Origin: Owenia fusiformis
Taxonomy: Eukaryota > Annelida > Polychaeta > Sabellida > Oweniidae
NCBI GenBank assembly: GCA_903813345.2
Contig: CAIIXF020000004.1
Location: 20,866,477 to 20,930,476, forward strand
Length of the DNA: 64,000 bases
Direction of reading: 5' to 3'
A program made the translations under genes and the position numbers. The notes under the pieces were generated by a model. It did not search any database and was not told the DNA's origin. It worked only from the letters and a program-made list of their open reading frames with translations. Each line of letters opens with the position of its first letter. Positions within the stretch are counted from its first letter, which is position 1. Shown in pieces: positions 53,113-64,000 of this stretch.

Positions 53113-56100
53113 CTGGAAATTGACAAACAGACCAGTTACTGTATTTGTTAATAATTTGGGCAAAGCCCGACTGAATTTTCATCAAAATCCCTAGGAATAA
53201 AAGCACATGCCAGTTATACCCAGATATAATACGATACATATTTCATCAGAGCAACAGTATTTTTAGTTTTGGGTTCTCTGTTATGATGCTTATTATCTAT
53301 AGTAGATTTTTAGTTCATTATTTCAGTTAAACTAAAATATGCTTAATTAAATGGGAGCCAATATAGAGGCAATGTCTAAAATAAAAATAGAGCCAAATTT
53401 TCAATAATAAATACAAATTATCATTAGACAGTCTAGGAATTACACTTAATTCTCCAAAGGTCACGGATTGTTTAAACTGTGAACTGTAAATTAATAAGTT
53501 GAAAATTCTCATAGTACTGATTTTAAAATATTATGCATTAACATAATATTTTACCTTATAACGTGTTTTTCTTGAGTGGGTTCCATCATCCTTTGCACTA
53601 TCTGCATCCCGTTTGGCCTCTCTTTCAGATCCTGATAGCGACGAATTATTTGATTTAATCGATTCAGTGTCTGACTGTACTGTTGACTTTTTATCAGATG
53701 ACTGGAAATAAAATGTTCCGATGAAATAAAAATGAGCATTTTAGATTTATGGGATATTTTTTCTTGGAAAATGAGAAAATAACATCATAATGTAATATTC
53801 TATTTCCAATTTCCAGTTTTCCTACATCAAAAATATTTTCTATGTGGTCGGGTAGATATAAACAAGGCACAGACGTGAACAATATCGTACCTAAAACACA
53901 GCAGTGTGACAGTGAAGAATTTAAGACGGAAAATCCAAAATGGCCACCTTAAAATTTACCCAGAATGCCCAAAAACTAATCAGTTGTTAACTTCGATATG
54001 TAGAAACATCCCTGTAAATTTCAAATGAATCCGTCAAATGGTTTGGCTGGAAACCTGTAGACAAGTCTTGAAAGTGAAGATTTTAGGACGGAAAATCCAA
54101 AATGGCCACCTTAAATTTTACCCAGAATGCCCAAAAACTAATCAGTTCTTAACTTTGATATGTAGAAACATCCCTGTAAATTTCAAATGAATCCGTCAAA
54201 TGGTTTGGCTGGAAACCTGTAGACAGTCTTGAAAGTGAAGATTATAGGACGGAAAATCCAAAATGGCCACCTTAAATTTTACCCAGAATGCCAAAAAACT
54301 AATCAGTTCTTAACTTTGATACGTAGAAACATCCCTGAAAATTTCAGATGAATCCGTCAAATGGTTTGGCTGGAAACCTGTAGACAAGTCTTGAAAGTGA
54401 AGATTTTAGGACGGAAAATCTAAAATGGCCACCTTAAAATTTACCCAGAATGCCCAAAAACTAATCAGTTCTTAACCTTGATACTTAGAAACATTCCTGA
54501 AAATTTCAGATGAATCCGTCAAATGGTTTGGCTGGAAACCTGTAGACAAGTCTTGAAAATGAAGATTTTAGGACGGAAAATCCAAAATGGCCACCTTAAA
54601 ATTTACCCAGAATGCCCAAAAACTAATCAGTTCTTGACGTTGATATGTAGAAACATCCCTGAAAATTTCAGATGAATCCGTCAAATGGTTTGGCTGGAAA
54701 CCTGTAGACAAGTCTTGAAAGTGAAGATTTTAGGACGGAAAATCCAAAATGGCCACCTTAAAATTTACCCAGAATGCTCAAAAACTAATCAGTTCTTAAC
54801 TTTGATACGTAGAAACATTCCTGAAAATTTCAGATGAATCCGTCAAATGGTTTGGCTGGAAACCTGTAGACAAGTCTTGAAAGTGAAAATTTTAGGACGG
54901 AAAATCCAAAATGGCCACCTTAAAATTTACCCAGAATGCCCAAAAACTAATCAGTTCTTAACTTTGATATGTAGAAACATTCCTGAAAATTTCAGATGAA
55001 TCTGTCAAATGGTTTGGCTGAAAACCTGTAGACAAGCTGAAAAGTGAGACGCCGTCCGCCCGCCCGCCGCCCGCCCGTCAAGCTGACGACAATATCGTAC
55101 CTTTATTAGGTACGATAAAAAAGTTACCAAACCCTCCCTAGCTCTTTGTGTAAAACATTCATGAGATGAGATAAAAGGATTACCTCAGATTTGCTTGTGT
55201 CTTTGCTTGCTCTGCTTATTCCCTCCAATTTACTGCTATTCTTTTCACCTCCCTCTGATTTAACAGCTCTCTTTTCACCACCCTCTGATTTTGTTGCGTC
55301 TTTTTTACTGTCCTTATCATAGCCCCTATCTTTGCCTTGAGACTCTTTGCCATATGTATCCCTATTTTTGTCATTTCCCCTATCTCTGTCGGCATCTTTT
55401 GCACCTTTCCCACTGTCAAATTTTGTATCTTTTTGATTTTGAGATTTTCTGTCACGTCTGTCTCTATCTCTCTGTGCAGAATATCTCCTGTCTTCTTTCT
55501 CACCTTGCTTGACCCTTGTGTTTCTTTTATCAGACTGTTTATCATCATTTTCCATTTCTCTTTTATCACGTTCAGTATTACCACTACCGCCTCTGTCTCG
55601 TTCATTTCTCTCCTTTCTCTCTTTGTCGAGTCGATCCCGCTTATCACGTTCATTTCGGTCATAATCCCTATCACGTCGATCTCGATCATTTCTGTTTCGA
55701 TCAGACCTTTCCTCTCTGTCTTTATTTCGATCAACTCTGTCAGACTTTTCTCTTTTGTCCCTTTCAGGTCTTTCTCCTCTGTCATTTCTTGATCTATCAT
55801 TTCGTTCCCCTTTATCCCTGTCACTCCTCATACTTTTCTTGTCTCCTTGATCCCTATCTGTTCGATCCCTGTCTGTTCGATCCCTATCACTTCTACCTCC
55901 TCGATCCCTATCCTGATCACTTCTACCACTACGATCCCTATCACTTCTACCACTACGGTCCCTGTCTCGATCATTTCTATCCCCACGATCCCTATCTCGA
56001 TCACTTTTACCCCAACGATCCCTATCATTTCTATCCCGATCTCGGTCACCTCTGTCTCCGCGATCTCTCTCTTTTCTTTCTGCTCTCTCTTTCTCCCTGA

Positions 56101-59100
56101 AAATAAACACATTATATGATCATTTGATATATGGAGAACAAGAAATGTGTTTATCAACAGTTCTATGAATACATTTAGATGTACAAGAGAGGTGTGAACA
56201 GTTTCTCTTATTTTTGGTAACTTTTGGTAATTGAATCATCTCTAAAAGAAAGCAAAAGTAGTCTAACACAAGGCATTAACATGCAAAATATCACCACCTG
56301 CCATTTGTTGCAGACACTGACCACCGAACAACAACCACCAAACACCTTCCACAAAAAAGTTGGAAACTATAACAATGTGTCACTAGTTCTGGTACATGGT
56401 GGGGACATAAAATCAAGAGTATTGTTTTTTCTCTATATTTTTCAAGCATGTTACCTATTCTCCTTGGAAAACCTTAAGCTAGTATCTTTAGATGGGGACC
56501 TATCATCTTTCCTAGAGCCCTCTTTCACCATCAGTTTCGACTTGTCATCTTTACCAGATTCTTGCACCTTTGAGTTTTCAACTTTATTGTCTTTCGAATC
56601 ACTTTTAACTGACTTATCTTTATCCTGGTCACGTTTCTGTAGAAGCTGGAAACAAAAAACAAGGCATTCTAGAACATAACAAAATATCATTACCTTCTAT
56701 TTAGCTAAAGGATTATTCAACTATACATATTTAACTTAATATAAGCCAATTGGACATTTGTGACCTATACCTTAACTGGTGCCTCATCTCCACTTTTCTC
56801 ACTTTCCCTGTCCCTATCTCTATTTCTCTGCCTATCCCGGTCTCTTTTCTTATCCTTGTCTCTATCGCTATCTCGATCTCTCCTTGTGTCTCTATCACTA
56901 TCCCGATCTCTGCCCTTTTCTCTATCACTATCTCTGTCCCAATCCCGGTCTCTTTCGCGGTCTCTGTCTCTCCGTCTCTTGCGCTCATCTTCCTTCTGTT
57001 TTTTCCTCTCAAGTTCCTTCTTGCGCTTTTCCTCTCTTATTCTCTGTAAATTAGGAAGAAATTTATGCAACTGTTGTGTTCCTGTATGTAACAATGCTGA
57101 ACAAGGAGGATTGACTCCCAGGGACACTACTTGATATTTTCCAACAATGAGAATGTCATTATCTTCTGACATTATAACTGACTATAAATTCATAATCAAC
57201 AATTCAAAAGAATATTTGTTTGAAAATAACACCAAAACTTGCGAGTCGTGATTCAAGTTTTGAAGTGAAAAACATGGTGACTATTAAAATTCGAATTTTG
57301 TAAACACAACATGTATGGTAGAATATCGAGTTGGAACCCTGGGAGCCAATCCTCCTTGAGTGCTGAACATATTGTATCAACCTGACAAAATGTCACCACT
57401 GGAGTTATTGCAAATTGTGACGAAGGTGGAACAATTTGTCACAGATGCCGAATTCTAGTCAAAAATGGTGAAAATTGAGATCTAACATACATACTTTAGC
57501 AATACTAACAAAGAATTAACCCTGCAAAATGTCACTACCTGAGCAAGTGTAACAATATGTTACAGATGCCAACTACTGACCACCAAATTGAGGAATCACA
57601 ACAATGTTTTCCAACTGGTGGTGACATAAAAATGATAGACTCATTCAAAAATATGTTATATTTACAAAATGTTATACTTACAAAATTGCCTCCAAAAAGG
57701 ATTGAAAGAAAAGTCCATGCAATATGGACCTTTTGAAGGTTCATAATAGATGTAGCTATTTGCTATGATCAACTTCATTCTATCGCTACTACTTTTCAAT
57801 TATATTACATATTTTACTGCATATTTGCTTCCATATATTCGAATAGAGTGGGACAATTGTTTTGTTTAACATAATTCAGATTTAGATCAGAACACGAGCC
57901 CCTTTATATTTCAAGTTTATACCTGCATTGTAGCTCGTCTATCTTCTCTCTTCTTCTTGATGTATTCCAGTAGAGGGGTACTTTCAACAATTCTGCCCTT
58001 GTTAGCTGGAAAATAAATCAATCAAACATTCAGATTCAATTCAATTTATTTCACAATTTCTTATGTATTATACACTATAAAATTATGTGACTAGATGACC
58101 ATGGGCTTATGTTTTGGCATATATGGGCATATGTTACATCCCTTTTCCATAAAATTTTTCGTCAACTAGAAGCAACATTAAAATTTCTCCAATTTTAATA
58201 AAGAATGCCCAACAAAGAGAAAATGATCTGGAGAGAGATTTTCTGGATAGTGAAAAGCACAAAATTGAAGATGACAGAAAATTATCAGGTTTTAGAGTTG
58301 ATTTGAGATAACTACTTGGTGTTACTGCCTGTGTTTTTACAATATTGCTCATTGTGCTAAACATTTATCAATCAACCATTGTGAATAACAAGAACTGGCA
58401 TCTCCCTATTGTCTACTGAGTAGTACCGCAAGTTTGTTAAAATCACATGTTTTTGAAAGATAGCAATCCACAGGTGAAGATCAGTGAAATGGTCCAGACT
58501 GTACAGTTAGGTTCCTCAGTTCAAAACAACATCTTCTTAATATCTGTACCTTTTAATTCCTTGTCCCTTGCCTCAATTTCCTCAAGGGATTCTTCAATGG
58601 TTGTTCCCATGTCTGGAGATGGGTTTTCATAAGCCTCAAGGAACTGTTTGTAGTCTGCATCTAAAATAAATCAGTTATTTTTACAAATTAGTGTACAAGT
58701 TTTTTTAAAAAGATTTTCTGAACAATTTCATCATTTTAAATTCACAAACCTTGAGATTTTTATCTGGTATAGTATTCAATGATCAATGTGTGAATTTTAG
58801 GGCAAATATATACAAATATTGAATTCTACTGTCTATTCCAGTGATGCTCCAAGATGAAATTCACCAAAATCAGAATATAATCTAAATTGATGTCACAATA
58901 TCTAGAACAATTGATTTACAGATCTACAGGGTGGGCCAAAAAAACCACCCCCCTAGCCATTACTCCTGATAAATATTTATTTTCTAACATGTACACCAAC
59001 AATGATATATCATGTTAAAGATAATTTAATTTGCAACAAAATGATATATAATAGAACAATTTTCAACAACCCTGGCTCGAGATATAACCATTTATGTGAC

Positions 59101-61418
59101 ATGGGGGTCGAAAAACACCTTTTCAATTTTCATCGATTTTGCGAACAATAGCCTATTTCTACCAAATTTTACTGTTCAGTTAGAAATTGCAACATTGTCA
59201 TGAGTCTTTCATAATTGGATATTATATATTATTTTCATTCATTTTTTGAACCATTCGTGCTCAATAAACATGTGTATGCTTATAAAACAAATTAATTTCT
59301 TCTTCAGTCCGTCCAAATATGGCTCAATAGACCCACCCCCGGACCCATCCTCTGATCGGATTATTCTCTAAAGACGCGAAAGCCATTGGACCAATTGATG
59401 AACCTCTGCGGAAGTACCATCGAACTCGTAATTATTCATTCTTTCAGTCTGTCTACATCCCTGATAGGGCTAGTGATCTTCATAGACCAACTGTTCTAAA
59501 TGCCTCAAGTACTACATGTAATCAACAGGATAGACTCTATATACCAGTAAGAAAGAATAGGGACATTTGCAATAAAAGGCTACTCAAATCGAGATGACTT
59601 TTTTCTGAAAGGGAAGTGGTGTCCACTCGGTGTTTCCCAAAAAAGAAAGACTGTACAGGCCCTTTTTTGTTGAACCAGGAGCAAAAATATACTCTGAATG
59701 TTAATGACATGAGGTGTTAAAAAGGACTCCTCAAGGATATAAAAAACATGTGAAAAAAATTCATTTTCTGATGGGAAAGTGCTTCATCACACAGGTCCAA
59801 TGCTACCCTGGAGTTTTTGGAGATTCGAAATGACACCATCTCTAGCCCGGACAAATGGCTTACAGACAGTCCAGATGCCAATAATGTTGATTACCAAACC
59901 TGGGGACATCTAGAACATTTGGTATTTAAAGATACCCAGCCTATCAGGGATGTAGAGGAACTAAAAGAAAGAATAACTAGCAGTTGAATGGTACTTCCGC
60001 ATACATCCATCAATTATGCCATCAACCAATGGCTTCCGCGTCTTAAGCGAATAATCTGATCAGAGGATGGGTTCGGGGGTGGGTCTATTGAGCCATATTT
60101 GGACAGACTGAAGAAGAAATTAATTTGTTTTATAAGCATACTCATGTTTATTGAGCATGCATGGTTCAAAAACTGAATGAAAACAATATATAATATCCAA
60201 TTATGAAAGACTCATGACAATGTTGCAATTTTAATTGAACAGTAAAATTTGGTAGAAATAGGCTTTTGTTCGCAAAATCGATAAAAATTGAAAAGGTGTT
60301 TTTTTACCCCCATGTCACATAATTGGTTATATTTCTGTATAGGGTTGTTGAAAATGGTGCTAGTATATATCATTTTGTTGCAAATTAAATTATCTTTAAA
60401 ATGTTATATCATTGTTGGTGTACATGTTAAAAAATAGATATTTATCAGTAGTAATGGCTAGGGGGGTGGGTTTTTTTGGCCCACCCTGTATATTAGGGTA
60501 TGTATGACCTGTACATTTTCATTAGATTTCACGTTGGCTATTGCCAAAGACCTCAATCGCTACATGATTTTGAATAAAATCTTCAGTCATATATTCCACC
60601 ATAAATTATAGAATATCAGTCTTTATTATATCATTGATTGTATGTTTCTCGCTTTCACATTCGCGCTGCGGGAAATATACTGAGGGAAAGATGAACATGT
60701 ATTCACCTCAATAGAATGGAATATTTGGTATTTATTCTATTCCTTAATTATATAACATGAAAGTTGAACCCTTGGAGTGAAACATTATCATAACATACCT
60801 TCTGTTATTGTTCCTTTCTTAGAGTCAGGTTTCTTTGGCACTTTGTGTTTTGGCAGCTTTTGAAATGGCGCAAACTCCACAATTGCAGGGTATTCATTAC
60901 CTAAATAAACAATATAAAAGAGTAAATTGGAGGAAATATAACGGAATTTATCAAATGTAGATATAACATGAAGGGGAATCAACCAAAAGTAATGTATTTT
61001 AACTGGACCATCGCATATATCGAGAAAATATAGCTTGAATAAGGAAGCAGTTATAGATTCTGTCTGGTAGTTCGAAAATATATATTGAATCATTGATCCA
61101 AGTTAATATTTCTTTATCAAGCAAAATATTACTATTATTTTACATGTACATTCATAAACCAGGTTTTTTCACAGGAGGTTAAATCCAAGGTTTACCGGGT
61201 TTGGTTAAAATATCCTTCAAAATAGACTTACAACAGGGTTGCTCTATATTTTCAAATCATCTGACTGTTCTAACTTTATATATATATATGCCATTATACA
61301 CAATAACAAACCTTTTGCATCTACAAACACATAGCCATCAAACTTTTCTCTGAATATGATGATGTCCTCTGGTTTGGTAATGTTAATGTATGCTCTGCAG
61401 AAAGCATTGGTCCCAAGG
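52939..61418 (-). CDS. UPF3: UPF3 (regulator of nonsense transcripts 3), 3' nine exons; 5' end beyond window
   Basis: Exons in transcript order: 61418-61312, 60900-60799, 58660-58550, 58005-57923, 57043-56771, 56645-56455, 56096-55184, 53701-53555, 53112-52939. All join in phase to about 699 residues. Known role: UPF3 links UPF2 to exon junction complexes in nonsense-mediated mRNA decay. Seen: the second half of the RNA-recognition-like domain (FREKFDGYVFVDAKGNEYPA then IVEFAPFQKLPK), the conserved DADYKQFLEAYE and TPLLEYIKKKRE stretches, a very long Arg/Asp/Lys-rich charged region, and the exon-junction-complex binding motif KDRPERAVYVPGALRRQKEK near the C-terminus. The first part of the RNA-recognition-like domain is upstream (above 61418) and was not found before the window ends. 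An animal with a single UPF3 is assumed; if paralogues exist, the strong C-terminal motif resembles UPF3B. Confidence 0.93.
53555..53701 (-). CDS. UPF3: UPF3 penultimate exon
   Basis: 49 codons in phase 0, acceptor tatttccag, donor gtaaaa. Ser-rich, ending SRKTRYK, which joins to DRPERAVYVPG to rebuild the exon-junction-complex binding motif across the splice. Confidence 0.87.
53884..55113 (-). mobile_element. Element with seven tandem core repeats in a UPF3 intron
   Basis: Ends atatcgtacctaa and ttaggtacgata; near 55095-55113 tatcgtacc, a short loop and ggtacgata form a terminal hairpin. The core repeats ggacggaaaatccaaaatgg and ccaccttaaaatttacccag seven times at about 160-165 bp. In the minus orientation it starts with ggcgggcggacggcg-type sequence and its core matches that of the element at 3285-4780 (gccattttggattttccgtc), so both belong to one family in opposite orientations. 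Confidence 0.78.
55184..56096 (-). CDS. UPF3: UPF3 large exon, Arg/Asp repeat region
   Basis: 913 bases, acceptor tttattttcag, donor gtaatc; about 304 codons with no stop. Nearly all residues are R, D, E, K, S, N or G, in irregular repeats such as DRDRSGRSDRDR and DRTDRDRTDRD. Long open frames in the other orientation here are by-products of the skewed composition. Confidence 0.88.
56275..56415 (-). mobile_element. Short TGTCACCACC-family copy in a UPF3 intron
   Basis: On the plus strand acaaggcattaacatgcaaa and atatcaccacct lie at the left and ggtggggacataaaatc at the right, the inverse of the family ends. Confidence 0.6.
56455..56645 (-). CDS. UPF3: UPF3 exon
   Basis: Acceptor gtttccag, donor gtaaca, ending in phase 2. 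It encodes LLQKRDQDKDKSVKSDSKDN and a Lys/Ser/Asp-rich stretch ending FSKEN. No domain; placed by phase on both sides. Confidence 0.82.
56771..57043 (-). CDS. UPF3: UPF3 exon, charged coiled region
   Basis: 91 codons, phase 0 to 0, acceptor taatttacag and donor gtatag. It begins RIREEKRKKELERKKQKEDE and passes into Arg-Asp dipeptide repeats. Vertebrate UPF3 has a similar basic/acidic region at this place. Confidence 0.9.
57380..57632 (-). mobile_element. TGTCACCACC-family copy or copies in a UPF3 intron
   Basis: cctgacaaaatgtcaccact, then ctgcaaaatgtcactacctg and finally aactggtggtgacataaaaa give two left ends and one right end; perhaps one element inserted next to another. Confidence 0.5.
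57923..58005 (-). CDS. UPF3: UPF3 exon
   Basis: Acceptor attttccag, donor gtataa. It reads (A)NKGRIVESTPLLEYIKKKR then EDRRATMQ; TPLLEYIK is a conserved UPF3 motif. Confidence 0.93.
58550..58660 (-). CDS. UPF3: UPF3 exon
   Basis: Acceptor tttattttag, donor gtacag. It reads DADYKQFLEAYENPSPDMGT then TIEESLEEIEARDKELK, the conserved helix after the RNA-recognition-like domain. Confidence 0.93.
58925..60490. mobile_element. Fold-back element (TACAGGGTGGGCCAAAAAAA family) in a UPF3 intron
   Basis: Ends tacagggtgggccaaaaaaa and tttttttggcccaccctgta are inverted, with TA-type borders; the arms are about 490 bp. The unique centre (about 59420-59990) is not part of the arms and contains a short open stretch read as SVYIPDRASDLHRPTVLNAS preceded by an acceptor-like cattctttcag. 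No transposase is seen. Confidence 0.85.
60799..60900 (-). CDS. UPF3: UPF3 exon, end of RRM-like domain
   Basis: Acceptor tgtttatttag, donor gtatgt. It reads (G)NEYPAIVEFAPFQKLPKHK then VPKKPDSKKGTITE. EYPAIVEFAPFQK is nearly invariant in UPF3 proteins. Confidence 0.95.
61312..61418 (-). CDS. UPF3: UPF3 exon, middle of RRM-like domain
   Basis: Minus-strand acceptor aatttcag, donor gtttgt. One base, then LGTNAFCRAYINITKPEDII and IFREKFDGYVFVDAK plus one base. RAYIN and RFDGYVF-like strings are hallmarks of the UPF3 RNA-recognition-like domain that binds UPF2. Confidence 0.93.
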
Positions 61419-64000
61419 CTGAAATTACATACATGAATTAGAGATAAACTACATTGTACAAAGTAAAAAATGTGAATGCCTTGACCTTTGGTATCACTGA
61501 AGTTCACAAAAAGTCAAGTGTGAAATATAATTGCTTTCCACGATTTTTTGTAAGTAAAATATTCTGCCCTTTACCAAGGGTAATATAAACACTGGGTGTC
61601 TGTGGTAATTTGTGTTTTGTTCAGCATTATTTATGAATACACATTGGTTATTCATGACAAAGTCAACTAGATAATGGCAACTCCGCGGAGTAGCAAATCC
61701 CAACGAACAAAATATCAATTACCGAAATTCCAATCAATTATACTCATTACTTTGGTTAAAATTGAAAAATTTAGATTTTAGAATTGCGAATTCCTGCAAA
61801 TTAGCCATTTTGAATTTTCTGAGGTACAAATCTGAAAAATAATACAGTGTATTGTGATCTACTCCAAAATTCCTTCAATTTAAGTAATATATAGCCATCC
61901 GTTGAAGGGATCGAAAAGTTATTGCGAAATTGTACATTAGACAGCCATTTTGAATTTTACGAGGCTCGAATCAGAAAAAAGATACAATATTTGCAATCTA
62001 CTCTTAATTGCCTTTCATTTGAGTATAATAAAGCTATACTTCAGAAAGATGTAAAAATTTCTGTTTTCCTGACCCCCCATACACGGGCCCCTGGGGGTCA
62101 GGATGAAAAACATGGAATATATGTGAAATACATAGATGTTGCGAATACAATACCAAAATTTCAAACAATAATATTAATTACTTTGGTTTAGAATGAAAAA
62201 TTTACGATTTTTGCGAAAAAGTCCCGTCATTTTTAAAGCGGCGGCCATCTTGAAAAAATCCATTTTGAATTTTCTGAGGTACAAATCTGACAAATAATAC
62301 CATAATTGTGATCTACTCCAAAATTCCTTCAATTTGAACCATTCGTGCTCAATAAACATGTGTATGCTTATAAAACAAATTAATTTCTTCTTCAGTCCGT
62401 CCAAATATGGCTCAATAGACCCACCCCCGGACCCATCCTCTGATCGGATTATTCTCTAAAGACGCGAAAGCCATTGGACCAATTGATGAACCTCTGCGGA
62501 AGTACCATCGAACTCGTAATTATTCATTCTTTCAGTCTGTCTACATCCCTGATAGGGCTAGTGATCTTCATAGACCAACTGTTCTAAATGCCTCAAGTAC
62601 TACATGTAATCAACAGGATAGACTCTATATACCAGTAAGAAAGAATAGGGACATTTGCAATAAAAGGCTACTCAAATCGAGATGACTTTTTTCTGAAAGG
62701 GAAGTGGTGTCCACTCGGTGTTTCCCAAAAAAGAAAGACTGTACAGGCCCTTTTTTGTTGAACCAGGAGCAAAAATATACTCTGAATGTTAATGACATGA
62801 GGTGTTAAAAAGGACTCCTCAAGGATATAAAAAACATGTGAAAAAAATTCATTTTCTGATGGGAAAGTGCTTCATCACACAGGTCCAATGCTACCCTGGA
62901 GTTTTTGGAGATTCGAAATGACACCATCTCTAGCCCGGACAAATGGCTTACAGACAGTCCAGATGCCAATAATGTTGATTACCAAACCTGGGGACATCTA
63001 GAACATTTGGTATTTAAAGATACCCAGCCTATCAGGGATGTAGAGGAACTAAAAGAAAGAATAACTAGCAGTTGAATGGTACTTCCGCATACATCCATCA
63101 ATTATGCCATCAACCAATGGCTTCCGCATCTTAAGCGAATAATCTGATCAGAGGATGGGTTCAAAATATCAATTACCGAAATTCCAATCAATTATACTCA
63201 TTACTTTGGTTAAAATTGAAAAATTTAGATTTTAGAATTGCGAATTCCTGCAAATTAGCCATTTTGAATTTTCTGAGGTACAAATCTGAAAAATAATACA
63301 GTGTATTGTGATCTACTCCAAAATTCCTTCAATTTAAGTAATATATAGCCATCCGTTGAAGGGATCGAAAAGTTATTGCGAAATTGTACATTAGACAGCC
63401 ATTTTGAATTTTACGAGGCTCGAATCAGAAAAAAGATACAATATTTGCAATCTACTCTTAATTGCCTTTCATTTGAGTATAATAAAGCTATACTTCAGAA
63501 AGATGTAAAAATTTCTGTTTTCCTGACCCCCCATACACGGGCCCCTGGGGGTCAGGATGAAAAACATGGAATATATGTGAAATACATAGATGTTGCGAAT
63601 ACAATACCAAAATTTCAAACAATAATATTAATTACTTTGGTTTAGAATGAAAAATTTACGATTTTTGCGAAAAAGTCCCGTCATTTTTAAAGCGGCGGCC
63701 ATCTTGAAAAAATCCATTTTGAATTTTCTGAGGTACAAATCTGACAAATAATACCATAATTGTGATCTACTCCAAAATTCCTTCAATTTGAGTATTATAT
63801 AGCCATACTTTGAAGGGATCGAAAAATTATTGCGAAATCGTACATTAGACGGCCATTTTGAATTTTACGAGGCTTGAATCAGAAAAAAGATACAATATTT
63901 GCAATCTACTCTTAATTGCCTTTCATTTGAGTATAATAAAGCTATACTATAAATTTGTTGTTTTCCTGACCCCCATACACGGCCCCTGGGGGTCAGGATG
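61419..64000. other. UPF3 upstream intron: tandem large duplication
   Basis: No UPF3 exon was found here. Segment 61710-62337 recurs at about 63164-63791 with an offset of 1454, including an identical 89-codon open frame (61922-62191 and 63376-63645). The intervening 62338-63163 is a copy of 59256-60077, the inner part of the fold-back element, with almost no changes (gcgtctt against gcatctt is one). Each segment also contains short repeats with gccattttgaatttt; a further partial copy runs into the window end. Confidence 0.8.

Noticed and set aside
55291-56119. Plus-strand open frames of 90-194 codons opposite the UPF3 exon
   Set aside because: They mirror the Arg/Asp-rich coding on the minus strand; the absence of stops is a composition effect.
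61922-63645. Two identical 89-codon frames as a duplicated gene
   Set aside because: They lie within a non-coding repeat with gccattttgaatttt units; identity is explained by the recent duplication.

Overview
This is intron-rich, AT-rich nuclear DNA from an animal, probably a marine invertebrate. The genes are spliced with GT-AG introns, one intron is of the minor (U12) type, and the spaces are filled with small inverted-repeat transposons and minisatellites. Three protein-coding genes can be assembled from phase-consistent exons. The species cannot be fixed from the sequence; an invertebrate deuterostome is a guess, not a result.

Layout. (1) 1869-29463, plus strand: the C-terminal 11 coding exons of a MINDY4B-type deubiquitinase relative in which both the catalytic Cys and His positions are replaced. 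The upstream exons lie outside the window. Two of its splice junctions have been amplified into tandem arrays: a 47-bp unit carrying a 3' splice site (2395-4996) and a 59-bp unit carrying a 5' splice site (26705-28684). One intron contains a 16.3-kb insertion with about 135-bp inverted ends (7294-23636), which splits an older inverted-repeat element. (2) 37280-48638, plus strand: a complete NIMA-related (NEK) kinase gene, seven coding exons and 1473 residues, with a U12-type intron inside the kinase domain, a 1.9-kb pyrimidine-rich minisatellite in another intron, and a 3.4-kb last exon encoding a disordered tail. (3) 52939-61418, minus strand: nine 3' exons of UPF3, the nonsense-mediated decay factor, from the second half of its RNA-recognition-like domain to a recognisable exon-junction-complex binding motif at the C-terminus. 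Its first exons lie beyond the right edge.

Between and inside the genes are fold-back elements (10030-10553, 18536-18929, 20922-21806, 24966-25424, 29787-32728, 34579-35278, 37837-38578, 48758-49589, 58925-60490), a Tc1/mariner remnant, a 5'-truncated LINE, and a family of elements whose cores are tandem repeats (3285-4780, 30937-32670, 53884-55113). Several are nested in each other, which gives a relative insertion order.

The genes show no sign of acting in one pathway. The observation most worth following is the pair of splice-junction arrays in the MINDY4B-like gene: about 24 acceptor copies in front of one exon and about 33 donor copies behind another, most of which would shift the frame or add a stop codon if used. 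All exon coordinates were derived by eye from splice consensus, reading-phase continuity and remembered family similarity; no alignment or transcript data were available.
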